64,000 nucleotides of DNA from Purpureocillium takamizusanense (Eukaryota > Ascomycota > Sordariomycetes > Hypocreales > Ophiocordycipitaceae): the NCBI RefSeq assembly GCF_022605165.1, contig NC_063069.1:1798001-1862000 (forward strand), given 5' to 3'. The notes beneath the pieces were generated by a model. The model was not told the DNA's origin, searched no databases, and saw nothing but the letters and a program-made list of their open reading frames with translations. This document shows positions 10,734-22,125 of the stretch, in pieces; position 1 is the first letter of the stretch; each line of letters opens with the position of its first letter. The position numbers were made by a program, and so were the translations under genes.

Positions 10734-12436
10734 GACGTCGACGAGGCGCAGCACCAAAATGAATGACAATAAGAATAGATCCCACGCCAGGTGGATGGAA
10801 AAACAAGCGGCGTACTCGAACAGACCAGCTGTCCCGCGATCAATCCCGGCGGTAGACAGACGACGGGGATGGCCGACCAAGGTTCACGACATACCACGGG
10901 CATAGCCCCAAGTTATAACAACAACACGGAGAAGCGACGTCGCTGCGGCGTCCCTTGGGCACAGCCATCTTCAACAGGTATAAACTTAGTGTCACCTCAC
11001 CCAAGAAGTACAACATAGCAGGCATGCATTGGCTGAGACTGCCTCGGACCAGGGAAACACCACGATAAAACGCCATGCCCGGTTCACGTCAAACGTACCG
11101 TGTAACATCCAGTGGCGGGTACCCCGAGCCAGCCGAACCGATGAGTTGGCCGTGAGGCTCAAAAATAGGAGGCTCCGTGTGCCGAACACCCACACGAGGA
11201 GGTCGTCTGCAGGCAAGGAGTGGCTGCATTCTACGAGGGGGTGGCCATGAGGCGAGGACCACGCGTTTCAGAGATTGACGACGGTGAGGATTCTCTGGCG
11301 CGGATCGATCGGGCCGCACAGACCTTTGAGGATCTAGGGCCCGGGCTTTCGGCAGAGGCTCTGGCTCTTTGTTGCTGGCACTCGATGCTGACGACGGACC
11401 TGCGGGCGAATGTTGTGAACCAAAAATAGGACCTTCGAGCCATTTGCCAGATTGTAGGGCCAGTCTTGCTTCACATCCTTGGGAGGCCACCGGGCAGAAG
11501 GCTGGTCTTGAACGATGCACCAGCTGCGACAAAGTAACACGGGCTCGCGGCGATCTGCACCCAGGTCTGGGCGATTCGGCATCGTTTCGAACGCGGCAGA
11601 CGTGGAGGGCTTGCGCACTCACGCGGCAGATCGCCGTGATGTGCATCGAGGAAGATGGCGACACCACTGCAGCGCAAAAGCCGTTTCTTCCGGCACAGGC
11701 CATTCGAGATCGGCTGCTCTCCCGGCCGAGTGTGGTGCTGAAACAGGGCTGCCGCACGACCACCACCTTGAAACAGCGTGGGGGAGGCAGCCATCGCATG
11801 GGCGCCAAACCTCACGATGCCGCGAGCCGCGTTTTGTTTTGCACATGACCGATACTAGCCTGCAAACGACCGAAGAATTCGCAGTGTGTACTTTTGCACC
11901 GGAAACCCGAGGTTCATTCGCGAGTCGTCGTGCGCTGCATGACACGCGTTAGCAGAGCTAATTCCTTCCGTTCATCGGGGTGGGCGTGGCGGTGATGTCC
12001 AGTTCGCGCCATGAGCCTGGCAATACTGCTCAGTTGGCAAAGGGAAGATGGTCGGTAACCTATTTTGTGATCAGAGCAATGAACTGTTTATTTTTTGAAA
12101 ACTTCATGTGTGCATTTTGGGAGCCTGTACGAGCTGGAAAATGGGCAGGTGGGCTCGAGGCGCAACTGCCAAATCGGTGTGCTCGTAACGTAACCGACTG
12201 CCACTGCAGTCTGGGCATTGGATGACTGAGGCCACGGTCTCGCTGCCACTGTTGAGACTCGTAAACCACTTTGAGGGCTTCCAGTTTGCGACTGCGTTTC
12301 TGCCTGGGGCCCTACACCTCAAGATTCTTTAGAAAAAAGAGCAAACGGCAAACGGAGAACCTGCCTGGCGTGGGGTACCTCTCATGCAATCTCGACCGCG
12401 CATCACTTTCTCGTATGCTGTTTCAGGCTATCTACC
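10734..12436. other. intergenic, 1.7 kb, no supported gene
   Basis: Overlapping open frames on both strands (up to 239 codons, 11089-11808 minus) are compositionally like shadows of GC-rich DNA and show no motif, start context or intron structure. The left part is the promoter of the aspartic protease and the right part that of the gene at 12437. Confidence 0.4.
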
Positions 12437-13363
12437 ATGGCAATGTCTCAAGCCGCACATGTCAGACATACTGCAAAGCCGCTCCGTGTCGTGTCTAGCT
12501 ACGACCAGCTCACTGCCGACGAGGCTACGTGCGCCGACGACGTTATCGATGCTGTCCAACAGGCAATGAGTCACTACAGCCCAGCGACAACCACGTCTCG
12601 CGAGGTAAGTTTCTCGCCCATCTATCAGCACAAATAAGATACCAGAGGTCTTCTGACATTACTGCAGAAGCTCTGGTATTCCGTATTCTACGGTGGTTGG
12701 GATACGTCAAAAGATCTTCTATCACCCGTACCCGTTCCTCCTCTCGACCACCAAACGCTCGCCGCCCTTGTCGGATGGCTCAACCAGGACCTACCACCAT
12801 CTACTTGTGCATTACGTAAAAACGAAGCCAAGAATAAGGCAGCGAAGAAGGCACTGGGCAAAACCAAGGCAGCCTATGAGTTTGTCGAGACGCCCCCCAA
12901 AGTTGCAGTGGACCGGAGACAAGGAAGGCCGGTGTATCTTCGCGCACGTTTGCGCCCTACGACCAATGACATTGATTGGTTTTGGACCGATGCCAATGGT
13001 AAAGGTGTCAAACTCGCTTTCATCGACCTTGAGGATATCGACGCTGGCGAGAAAATCGACCTGGCGACTGCTCAGGCATGGGCCCTTGATGTTCACGATA
13101 CAATGGTTGAGGAACACGCTCGGGCGCATAACATCAGTCAGGCGACATACTGGATACGATGCCGCCTACTACGACGCATCGACATGACCACTGGAGGACA
13201 AAGACCTCCGATGCCGACAGCGCTCGACTTTGCCACGCTGGAAAAGGGACGTCTGTTGTGGCCTCTGGCCCTGACTTTACCGAACCTGAGTGACGATGTC
13301 AAAAAGCGGCGGCCGAGATGGTTGGCTGATAACCCAAGTGGCGAGAACCCGCCTATTGTTTAA
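12437..13363 (+). CDS. protein of unknown function, two exons
   Basis: I do not recognise the family. Exons 12437-12604 and 12668-13363 give 287 residues; the 63-nt intron has a perfect GTAAGT donor and a CTGCAG acceptor and keeps frame. The protein is soluble-looking, without signal peptide or membrane segment. Features are an aromatic stretch KLWYSVFYGGWD, a lysine/alanine-rich helix (KNEAKNKAAKKALGKTKAAYE, about residues 100-120), then DWFWTDANGKGVKLAFIDLEDIDAGEKIDL and a Pro-rich tail with RRPRWLADNPSGENPP. The reading frame is clean and codon use is like its neighbours. It is convergent with the Egt2-like gene: the two stop codons lie 9 bp apart, so the 3' untranslated regions must overlap. 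An alternative start upstream in frame is not evident. Confidence 0.75.
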
Positions 13364-13372
13364 CAAAATCGT

Positions 13373-14797
13373 CTATGCCGCCAGATATTCTTGCTTGGCG
13401 ACCCTCGCCGACAGCTCCTTCAAGACCTTACCCGCAACCTCATAATCCGTCATGTCTAGATACACGGATGCGCTGATGCGGATCCAGTACCTATTCCCGA
13501 GTACAAACAGAGACATAAAGGTCTTGTAGTCGTCCACCATGGTGCGGGCCATCCACTGGAACGCCGTGCCTTGGTCTTCGGTCGCAACGACTGCGTCGCT
13601 TTCCTTAGCCCCTCGGCCCTTTTCGCCGATCCAGATGGGTAGCGCGACGTTGGCCATGGAACAGTTTGTCATGGTTCCCTTGCTGTTCTCCAGGACCACG
13701 GTTCCCAGTACATCGGCAACATACTTGATGCCCTTCTTGTTGAGGTCCCAGAGGTAAGTGAGGATCTTGTCTTCACCGCCGAGCACCTCCTGCCGCCACT
13801 TGATGCCGTCTTTGACACACAGGTAGGGTCCGTTATCCTTTGTGCCCACAAACTCAAAGTTATTCACAAAGTTGCTCTTGGCACTTGGTGGCAGAGGGGA
13901 CCCACGAGCGACGGACGTGGGAATGTAGCCGTGGCTGGTGGCGAGGGTCGTGGGGATAAGGTGCTGGTTTCGGACGGGCACGTAGAAGATGGCACATCCC
14001 CGGGGGACGTGCAGCCACTTGTGGCAGTTTGATACGAAGAAGTCGGGATCGGCCTTGGTCAGATCGAGAGGAACCATGCCGATGCCCTGCGCGCCATCCA
14101 CCATGCTGAGAACGCCTAGCTCCTTGCAAGCCTTGATCATGTCGATGTACGGGAACACAACGCCAGGACGCGACGACACGACATCAAAGATGCAGACGCG
14201 GGCCCTCTTGCCATCCTTTTCAACAGCCTCGACGGCCGCGCGAAACGCCTGCAGAATCTCCTCGTCCTCGAGAGGATAGTCGATGGTGATCTCCCGGTGC
14301 TCGACCTTGCCGCCCGTCGTATCAACAATGTAATCAGCGACCTTGGCGCAGGCCTCGTACGCCGTGGAAAAGGTCAAGATGACGTCCTCGCCGGCCCCCC
14401 AGGCCAGGTTCTTGATGACAGTGTTGACGCCCTCGGTGGCGTTGGACACGAAGACGACGGTCTCGACGGGGGCGTTGACGAGCCTGGCGACGGCCTCGCG
14501 CGACTCGTCGAGCAGCTTGGGGTACTCGTAGCGGATAAAGCTGTCTGGGCGCGCCTCGGCCGCGTCCTGGTAGTGACGGAGGCGCGCTAGCACGGCGTTG
14601 GGGAGGGTGCCGAATGAGCCTTGACGGATGGGAGAGCGTTGGTCAACATTGACTTTCTTTTAAATTTGTTTTCACTTTGTAATAGTAGTAATCATTGACC
14701 ACTGGGGATGAGAAATTGCTAACGCGGCGCCGGTGGTGTAGCACCGCGTGTGGGTAGCGCTTTGTGAGAGCAGGAAAGGGGTTTATGATGGGTACAA

Positions 14798-14838
<41 letters not shown>

Positions 14839-15000
14839 CGTGTGTGTGTGGTGTGTGTGTGTGTATACATATCGGGTTGCGCGCTCACCATGGTTGAGGT
14901 TATGCCACTCCGGGTCGATGGGGAAGTCGCTCTTCAGCGCGCCCCCAAACGGGCTCGCGCCGTCCTGCGGCTTGATCCTCACGGGAATCTGTTCACCCAT
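13373..15000 (-). CDS. egt2: class V aminotransferase-fold PLP enzyme, Egt2-like (hercynylcysteine sulfoxide lyase)
   Basis: A 452-residue PLP enzyme in two exons (14889-15000 and 13373-14619). The first exon ends in the middle of NLNHGSFGT, a signature of this subfamily (isopenicillin-N epimerase/Egt2 type), and the splice restores it exactly. PLP residues visible are the Asp of VDGAQGIG (Asp212) and the Schiff-base Lys238 in SNCHKW. The blocks ETVVFVSNATEGVNT, GCAIFYVPVRNQHLI and NFEFVGTKDN agree well with what I remember of fungal Egt2, which cleaves hercynylcysteine sulfoxide in ergothioneine synthesis; a paralogous desulfurase-like role is possible. It lacks the scaffold-binding features of mitochondrial Nfs1 and has no obvious targeting peptide. 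The 269-nt intron carries a TA/TG microsatellite. High confidence in the family, moderate in the pathway. Egt1 is not in this window. Confidence 0.85.
14798..14864. repeat. TA/TG dinucleotide microsatellite inside an intron
   Basis: About eleven TA units are followed by TG units interrupted by CG and GG. The whole tract lies within the intron 14620-14888 of the Egt2-like gene, close to its 5' splice site on the minus strand. Such tracts mutate in length quickly. Confidence 0.9.
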
Positions 15001-16333
15001 GTTTGCGAAGAGGGAAATACGTTGTATGTGAGAGACACGGAGAGAGTGTGTGTGTGTCTGTGTGTATGCTCTGGGTGCGTCGACTAGAAGCCAATGAGTG
15101 AGTGAGATTCAATAAGAGCAGGCGAGTGAGCCAGGGAGGATCTTGGTCGGCATATAACTTAGTATGTACATACCGTGTAAGTGAACACGAGATGGGTGCG
15201 ACTCGTCTTTGGACATCAACTCGCTCTCAATGGAGGAGGAGAAGGTAAATGAATTGCTCCCGCAGACACCAGACAAACATATGAAGTACGTAGCGCTTCG
15301 TCTTGTTGACTGGACTTGCTCTCCGGTGAGTCAGTCGGATGGGGTGGGTTCGACTGAACGTCCGGAGGAGTAACTACTAGTTAACTACGGACCGACTGAC
15401 TGACTGTGCTTTGTGTGTGCGGATCTGTGGAGGCTAATGAGGGGACTTGTCCAAAAGGCCGATCGAACCACGGACGCCCATCCAGAGGCGCCGCGACCCG
15501 GCTGGCAAGCAACTCCCCCCTCTGCCCATGCATCTTTATCTACTACCACATCGTATTATTAGCAATGCAATCTCTCCGTCTTGTGCCGCCGTGGAGTCCG
15601 CCCGCTCGCCTGGCCCTCCCCCGCACGACCTACTACCCACGCCCTTAAGGTACATAACTACCTAGTACTGCCACTACAGTACCATCGACGTATAGGTACT
15701 GCCAGCCAAGCAGAGCGCCTGAGTCAAAATGCAACAAGCACCGTTAACTGCTGCTGCTTCGTTCGCCGCCGCCGCCCTCCCACACCCCCACACAGACGAA
15801 CAAGCGCGACGAACGGTTCATGAGCCATCAAAAAGTTGTCATCGGCGCCCTTTGCGCTGGCGTGCGAAAGGGGCTTGCAGCGCAACGCAACGCAACGCAA
15901 CGCAACGCAACGGCCGAGTCTAGCCTTGGGAACCCGTCATTTCAGCCAGGCCGGGCCCCGGCATCGCAGCCACGAAAAAAAAAGGACGCGAGCCGCCAGC
16001 CACATTTGCTGGTCGTCATGTGCGTCGCGTGCACTTTCACGAAACACAGCCAGCACAATAGAACGAACGGACGGGGCTTTGGTTATCGCGCTTTTGTTTC
16101 TTTCGAAAGACCTCTGAAAAAAGTGGCGGTCTACTGTATCGGACGTCAAGGTTCCGGCCGCGCCACACTTTGCTCCGTCAAATGCTGAAGCCTGCCTGCC
16201 TGGCTATGCACGGCATGTACTATAGTACTAATACGCCGACTGTATCCGTCCTTGTCCATCACGTCAATGGCGTCCATCAAGAGAGAAGTAATCAGTGTTC
16301 GCTCCGGCACGCTGCACTGGAGTCTGATGTCCA
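15001..16333. other. intergenic with CGCAA pentamer repeat
   Basis: Promoter side of the Egt2-like gene and 3' side of the sirtuin. It contains a TGTGTG tract near 15047-15067, ACTGACTGACTG near 15392, and the pentamer array at 15881-15910. Short open frames here have no motif. Confidence 0.4.
15881..15910. repeat. (CGCAA)6 perfect tandem repeat
   Basis: Six perfect copies of CGCAA in non-coding sequence between the Egt2-like gene and the sirtuin. Confidence 0.95.
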
Positions 16334-19135
16334 TCACCTCCAGCTCGACCCCCATCGTGCAAGGCCCTCGTACTGCTGGGGCGCCGGTGCCGCCGCCCTC
16401 AGCAGCGTCGGACTGGGCGCCAACCCCCTTGACTGCGACGGCGCCACCCTGCTGCCAAACTGAAGCGGTACCTTGTCCTCGGCGCCGAGCCACGCCGTGG
16501 ACCACTGCGGCGCCGAGTCCAGCAGGTGCACCCACGGGTCCTCCATGTAAAAGGCGTCGGACTTCTGAAAGATGATGGCGCCGCGTCGGTTCGGCGACAG
16601 AGTCGCCAGCAGCCCAGACGGCGGGCTCTTAGGTTCCATTGGCTGCGGCCTTCCGTAGGGCGACTTGGCCGCCTGCAGAGGCGGTGATGCCATGGGCGCG
16701 AGCTTGAGCTCCGCTGCCGCTGCCTTGTTGGCCGGCTGGACGGGCGTTCGTCTCCTCCCGACAAACGGCGCCGGTACCTCCTCGCCGTCAATCTTCTTTC
16801 TCTTTCGGATCCTTGGGTTCTCCTTGACCGAGTTGAGAATTGAGCTGATGCTAGCCCTGCGTTCGAGAGATGCGTCCGGCAAGACAACTGTCGTTTGCGC
16901 AGAATCATGTGTAGACTTCTTAGATCTGCCGTGATTGGGATTGAGCGTAGATGAGGTCCGTTTTGGCTTCTCTAATACGCCCGGTGCCGACTTTCTCGGT
17001 CTGCGTTGCTTCGGCTTAGCAACCTTGTCGAGGGCACCAGTAGCGACCTCGATGGCGCCATGGGCTGCGTCCAAGGGGGCGGAGATCGAGGCGCGACGAG
17101 CAGGAGGTGGCGTCGTCCCTGTGATTCGATGCAGCTCCTGAAGCACCTTGTACGTCCAATACGCGCCGGTGACCTTGGTATCTCGCAGCGCCACGGGGTT
17201 CGCCGGAGGCGGCTTCTTGCTCTCCTCCTTGCCTTCGGTCGACTCCCGCTTCTTCTTTGGACGCGGTGGCTCGGGCTCCTGCCAGAGCTTTGGGATCCTG
17301 TTTTGCAGGTCCGCGACCCAGGCATCGCAATCCCACTGCACCCAGTAATCGATAACATCGCCCCATGAGCTCTCGGGTGGCTTGGTAAAGTTGACAAACA
17401 CCACGTTGCCACCCTTGCTGTGTACGGCCTTGGCAAACTCCCTCACCATGACTTTGAGGCCATGTACACGCAGGCTCGTTCCCAAGATGAGAAGCATGTC
17501 TGGATAGAGCGCCAGGTCGTGGGTGACGATGGGGTGGATGAGCGGTGTGTTGGGGTTGTCTTCTCCGTAGAGGACGATATCGGGCCGTAGCTTGCCTACG
17601 CCCAGCCGCCGCTTGCCTCTCTCTTCGCGAGCAACAGTCGCGCCGACGCAGTGCGGACATTCGGGCTGCTGTCCCGCCAAGGTCTGGGTTTCGCGTTCCT
17701 CGTCGTCCCAGGAGCAGAGCTTGCCACAGAGAAAGCATCTGAGAAGTTCTAGGGAGCCGTGTAGAAACACGCACTCTACACCAGATCGAGGCTTTTGCGC
17801 TCGCATCTGCAGCTTTCCCTGGTCCGTCGACGGTGTCTCCGTGTCTGTTGCTGGCGTGCTGTTCTCGTCCGTCGGAGGTTCCTGACTCTGCTGGCTAGAT
17901 TCCGACTCGGGTAGACTTTGGGATTGCTGACTCGATTCGGGCAGACTCGAGCTCTCAGTGTTGCGCGTCTCACCGTCCGTCGTTGAGGCTTCCTCGACCA
18001 TCTTGTTCAGCTGGCTGGCATTTGCCGTGGATCGCCGGGAAAACCGTCCCCTACTGCCAGGTCCGTGCTGGAGGCATGTTGAAAGGCCGACCTTCTCTTC
18101 GATTTGGTCAATGTTTTGCGTGTAGCAGCGCACGAGCTTGCCCCGGTCTCGAAGGTGGCTGATGAATCGGTGAGAGTCGGTCGGCTCTGCCTCCTTGATC
18201 TTCTGCCGCAGCGAGGTGGCGAATGTGTAGAAGACGGACGTCCTGATGGGGTCGGACCAAATGTTGGCGTCGAATAAGTCCTTGCCCTTCATGTTTGGTA
18301 GGGTGTTCCGCGATGAGGTTTGCGAGCAGCTAAGGGGGTTAGAAGATGGGATACTGTCGTCCACCTCTGAGGGAGACGTGCTGCTCCGCCGGCCAGAGCT
18401 CGCATCAGAGGGCGAACCGGGGACAAACGGGTCGAAAAGGACCGGAGGCGGGGATGACAGCGGCGAGGAACTGAGCGGCATGGCCACGTCCATGAGGCGT
18501 CGGTGAGTATGCCGAAGTGTGGAGGGAGGGAGGAGAAAATCCTCGGGTGGAGGCGACGACAGCGGCGAGGTCGTGAAGTGTGCCGGCATCGCCATGATCG
18601 GGCCAATGCGAGGTGTGCTGTAGCATGCAAGCTCTAGCTTCTCGTCGCGCTGGGGCGCCGCCGTCTCTGTGTCGTCGTCTTGCAACGGGGGCAAGTCTAC
18701 CTGGACGGTAATCGACTCGCAAATCTCTTCAGTCTTCACCTCTTTGACTTGTTCTGGTTCCGCCTCGAGCGCGTCGACAGAGCCTTCGCGTGATATTTTG
18801 CGTCGCTTGCTGGGACGCTCCTCGTCGAACGCGTCCTTGTCGGCATTGGCAGCCGCCGCCGCCGCCTCGGCCAGACGCGCCTGTCGCGCGGCGGCATCGA
18901 ACTGGGCCTGAATCAGCGAGTAGAGGCCATTCTCGGAGCGAAAGTCCTGTTCATGTCAGTCAATGCGGTGCCAACGACGCGCTGTGCGGCAGTGCAGTGC
19001 AGGGCATACCGGGATGCCCGAGTTGGTGCTGATGCCGGCGCCCGTGACGACGACGACCTTGCGCGCCTTGAGGAGTGCCTTGGCGACACCCTCGAGGTGC
19101 TCGTCGGCGTCGGGGTCGACATGCTGCGTCGGCAT
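16334..19135 (-). CDS. hst4: Sirtuin NAD-dependent deacetylase, Hst3/Hst4 class
   Basis: A nuclear NAD-dependent protein deacetylase. Exon 1 is 19010-19135 and exon 2 16334-18946, split by a 63-nt intron exactly between GAGISTNSGIP and DFRSENG. The protein has about 912 residues, or 27 more if the in-frame ATG at 19216 is used. Visible sirtuin elements are GAGIST (about 32-37), DFRS (43-46), TQNID (318-322), catalytic His438 in LHGS, zinc cysteines 446/449 and 472/475 (CFLC...CPHC), and the late LGTSLRVHG. The form DFRSENGLYSLIQ and the large size match the Hst3/Hst4 group, which removes acetyl from histone H3 Lys56 in yeasts; the substrate here is inference. Two long disordered insertions interrupt the catalytic domain (about residues 70-265 and 330-425), the second containing repeated SLPES...QQSQ units. 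The C-terminal 300 residues are basic and Pro/Ser-rich without a fold. Confidence 0.92.
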
Positions 19136-20388
19136 CCTGAGCGAGGCACGCGCGTTTCCGTCTGCAGGGTCCAAACGTTTTGGCCTCGCTCGTTTTTTTT
19201 TGACGCGCCGAGTCAAGGTGGTGGTTGTGGTGGTGGTGGTGCTATGGCGGTGCCCCCGCTCGGGTGAGCTGGGGAAACGGGGCCCGACGAGCGGGCGGTG
19301 GCTCGCGTCACGAACGACGTAGAGTCAGGAGCTGCGGGTGCGGATTCGAGCAGGCGAGGGATGCAGCATTGCTGGCACTAGTAGTGGTAGACGAGTAAAG
19401 AGATACCGTCGTGCAACCGCATTAGAGGATCCGGGCCGTTCACCCAATGTTGTGGCGCCAACGCCGAGGTGGAGCTCGCATGAAGAGGAGGAAGCCTTCA
19501 ATGCTTGCTTGCTTGCTTGCGCGACGACAAGAGATGGGCCTATTCTCGCAGCGCCGGTGTGGGTGAATGGGGGGACGACTGAGGCGTTCCGAAAAAGCGA
19601 TTGGAGCTGCACACGAGCGGGCAGCAGGTTGTGTCGCGATGCGTGCGTAAAAAATAATGTTCGTGGTGAAGGAAGTTCCAAATGGGCCCATGTTGGGTTG
19701 GCGGCCGACGCGCGCAGTTACATAGAGTGCCCGCGTGTGTTGATGTCGCGCCGCGGCGCTGATCCGCTGTCGAGCTCTGCCCGTTATCGCGCCGCCTAGG
19801 TAGGTATTCTAGCGCCACGCGCCGCCGCCTACCTTGCCTTTGCTTACCTGCCCTGTCCGGGTGAGGTGGAGCGAGCGGGCATCCACCAGGTCACGCTGGA
19901 TTCCATGGATGCCGCAGAGAGCCCGACGGGCACCACCTGTCAGGAACGGGCTGCCACGATTGGAAGGCCCAGGTGCAGGGCTGGCCTCCACTGTGACTCC
20001 ACTGGACTGGACGGGAGGCGCGGGAGGCACTGGGGCTGGGTGCTTCCCCGCTGCGGGAGGGCCGCCCGCCCGTCAGGCGTCGGACCATTTTCAGTGTGCC
20101 TCCAGGGCTGTGGCACTGATACTGGTGCCGAGCCGAGGCGCCTGACGTCGAGTTCCCGTCCGTCCATGGATCCATCAATACGAAGTATCACGGCATCAAA
20201 CTTGAACCGCCTCGGACCACCCAGCGTCCCCTGGATCGCAAGGTCCTCACCACCCCGCCAGGCTGGCTTCGCACAATACTCCGAAATCATGATGCTAAGT
20301 TGCTAATGCTGATGCTACCAAGGTATTATTACTATTAGTCTCCGGGCACGTCTCCAGGGACTGCGCGCTGCTCGGAACCCCCATCACC
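19136..20388. other. intergenic between sirtuin and sedolisin, no supported gene
   Basis: Promoter of the sirtuin on the left and 3' region of the sedolisin on the right. It contains GGTGGT repeats (about 19217-19240), GCTTGCTTGCTTGC (about 19505) and TAGGTAGGTA near 19798. Frames of 90-150 codons near 19338-19799 and 19866-20306 have no motif. Confidence 0.4.
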
Positions 20389-22125
20389 TCAATCCTTTAC
20401 CAGCACTCCCAGTAGGTCACCAAATGAACCCGGCGTGCCCAGGCCCGTGATGGCATCCCAGCCCTTCTTGGCCGGCCACCCGCCCGGCTTCTTGTCTCCC
20501 GAGAACACGCAGGACCGACTCAGGCCCTCTGTGGTGTCATTTAGGACGTTTCGCACCTTTTCCGAGTACAGCCTCTTGTTGAGCCAGCCCAGCGAGCGCC
20601 TCCCCTTACGAAGCCTTGCGTCGTTGATCAGCGCAATCATGGCGGCGAAGACGGGCGCGCTGGCGCTCGTGCCGTCCACTTGTACGGGCCGACCGTCAAT
20701 AACCGTCGTGTACTGCGTGCCCACCACCGAAATGTCAGGAAGCGCACGCATGCTGGGATTGTAGTACCCGGAGAGGTGGCCGTCCAGCTGCCTAACATAT
20801 TCCTCAACCACGCCCGTCTGCCACCACGGCCGATCGAAGAATTGTGAGAACCCGCCGCTGCTGAACTCGGCACCCGGTGGAGGGCCCTCTTTGTTCGTCA
20901 CGGCGCCCATAGCTGTGACCCAAGGGCAGCTCGGTGGAAACGTCGCGATAGTCATCTCCCGATTCGTGCCGTCGTTTGCTCGGCAAGTGGCATTTCGGCC
21001 GCCCGCCGAGCCGCCATCCCCGGCTCCGAAGATAACGGACACGCCTCGGGCGGCGAGCAAGCCAAACATGGTGCACACCTTCACCGCATACGCTCGCGGA
21101 ACGGTGGGCTCATCGTCTGCGTACGATATGGACAGCACGTGCGGTAGCTGGCTGTCGGGCTTGCTCAGGAGGTGCTCGAGTAGGTCAAGGTAGGGCTCGT
21201 TGTCGCTGTACTCGTTCGGGTATGGCTTTCCCGAGGCGTTGAGCTTCATGCCGTGGCCGCCGACCGAGTAAAACGTCACCTGAGTGGGGTGGCCGATCGC
21301 CATGCCGTATTCCACGTCCAGTGCCGCTTCCAGGCCCGAGAGGGCCGACGTCTGAAGGTTCTTCCCGCCATTGACGAGCTCGACGGAAAAGTTGTAGCCC
21401 TTGAGCTCCGGTTTGTAGCGTTCAAAGAAGATTTGCGCGTCCGCAAAGTTGGCGTATTGCTCGAGGAATCCCGCGATGCCAAATCTGACGTGCGATGTGC
21501 CATTTGGAGGAGTATAAGAGATGTTGTACTGTTTGATGATGCACTCGGGTCGGATCCCCGTCTTGCAGTCGTACGTGTCGCGTTGATGGACTTGCTGGTC
21601 GAAAGCCAACGGCTTAGAGAGGCCGACTTCGTGCGTGGGCGTCATGAAGTTTGCGATGGGATGAACGAAGCTGACTATCTTGTTCAGGTCGTCGGGGATC
21701 GAGTACTCGGTCGTGCGGAGGACAGGGGCCTTGCCATCGAACGAATACTGGTGTAGCCGCATGTTGAGCAGCTTCTCTGCCTCGCCGACTGTGGTTCTGG
21801 CATGGACCCAATCTGTTTCGGCTCTCGTCTGCTTGATTCCGGCATCTGCCAACCACTCAAGCACGGCATTTACATCCTGCTGCTTGGGCGTTCTCATGTC
21901 GGTGACTTGGGCGAGCGAGAGGCGCATCCCCGCCATGAGTTTGTCTGAAAGCTCGTCCGTTGCGGGGTGATGCAGGGCAAAGGACATTTGCAGGTGTCTG
22001 GAGGAATCGGGCTCGGCGTCGAGCTTCCTCCATCCGTCTGGGACGGCAGCGGCCTTTTCGAAGCTCGCTGCGCAGGCCGCGAGGGCGGCAAGGGCCCAGG
22101 TGGTAAAGAGCGTCTTGGCCGCCAT
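20389..22125 (-). CDS. secreted sedolisin (S53) protease / tripeptidyl-peptidase
   Basis: An acid serine-carboxyl peptidase, single exon, 578 residues. The start at 22125 gives a signal peptide (MAAKTLFTTWALAALAACA); an in-frame ATG further upstream adds 55 residues without secretion features and is rejected. A Pro_kuma activation domain follows (MRLSLAQV, WLADAGI, HARTTVGEAEKLL). The catalytic triad is visible: Glu266 and Asp270 in SGLEAALDVEYG and Ser487 in VDGTSASAP; Asp370 in the GAGDGG loop serves the oxyanion hole. Many members have SSGD at this site, so GAGD is a variant. The C-terminal WDAITGLGTP segment belongs to the calcium site. Several Asn-X-Thr/Ser sequons fit a secreted glycoprotein. 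Fungal homologs release tripeptides from proteins at acid pH and are expanded in insect- and nematode-associated Hypocreales. Together with the A1 protease at 9.2-10.7 kb it indicates an acid proteolysis repertoire. Confidence 0.93.
   Translation of the reverse strand: MAAKTLFTTWALAALAACAASFEKAAAVPDGWRKLDAEPDSSRHLQMSFALHHPATDELSDKLMAGMRLSLAQVTDMRTPKQQDVNAVLEWLADAGIKQTRAETDWVHARTTVGEAEKLLNMRLHQYSFDGKAPVLRTTEYSIPDDLNKIVSFVHPIANFMTPTHEVGLSKPLAFDQQVHQRDTYDCKTGIRPECIIKQYNISYTPPNGTSHVRFGIAGFLEQYANFADAQIFFERYKPELKGYNFSVELVNGGKNLQTSALSGLEAALDVEYGMAIGHPTQVTFYSVGGHGMKLNASGKPYPNEYSDNEPYLDLLEHLLSKPDSQLPHVLSISYADDEPTVPRAYAVKVCTMFGLLAARGVSVIFGAGDGGSAGGRNATCRANDGTNREMTIATFPPSCPWVTAMGAVTNKEGPPPGAEFSSGGFSQFFDRPWWQTGVVEEYVRQLDGHLSGYYNPSMRALPDISVVGTQYTTVIDGRPVQVDGTSASAPVFAAMIALINDARLRKGRRSLGWLNKRLYSEKVRNVLNDTTEGLSRSCVFSGDKKPGGWPAKKGWDAITGLGTPGSFGDLLGVLVKD

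Noticed and set aside
11089..11808. 239-codon minus-strand frame
   Set aside because: Overlaps equally long frames on the plus strand, shows no motif or intron structure, and looks like chance in GC-rich DNA.
13373..15000. Alternative reading of the class V enzyme as mitochondrial cysteine desulfurase Nfs1
   Set aside because: The NHGSFGT opening and SNCHKW block belong to the Egt2/epimerase-like subgroup, and no mitochondrial presequence or catalytic-Cys loop of Nfs1 is seen.
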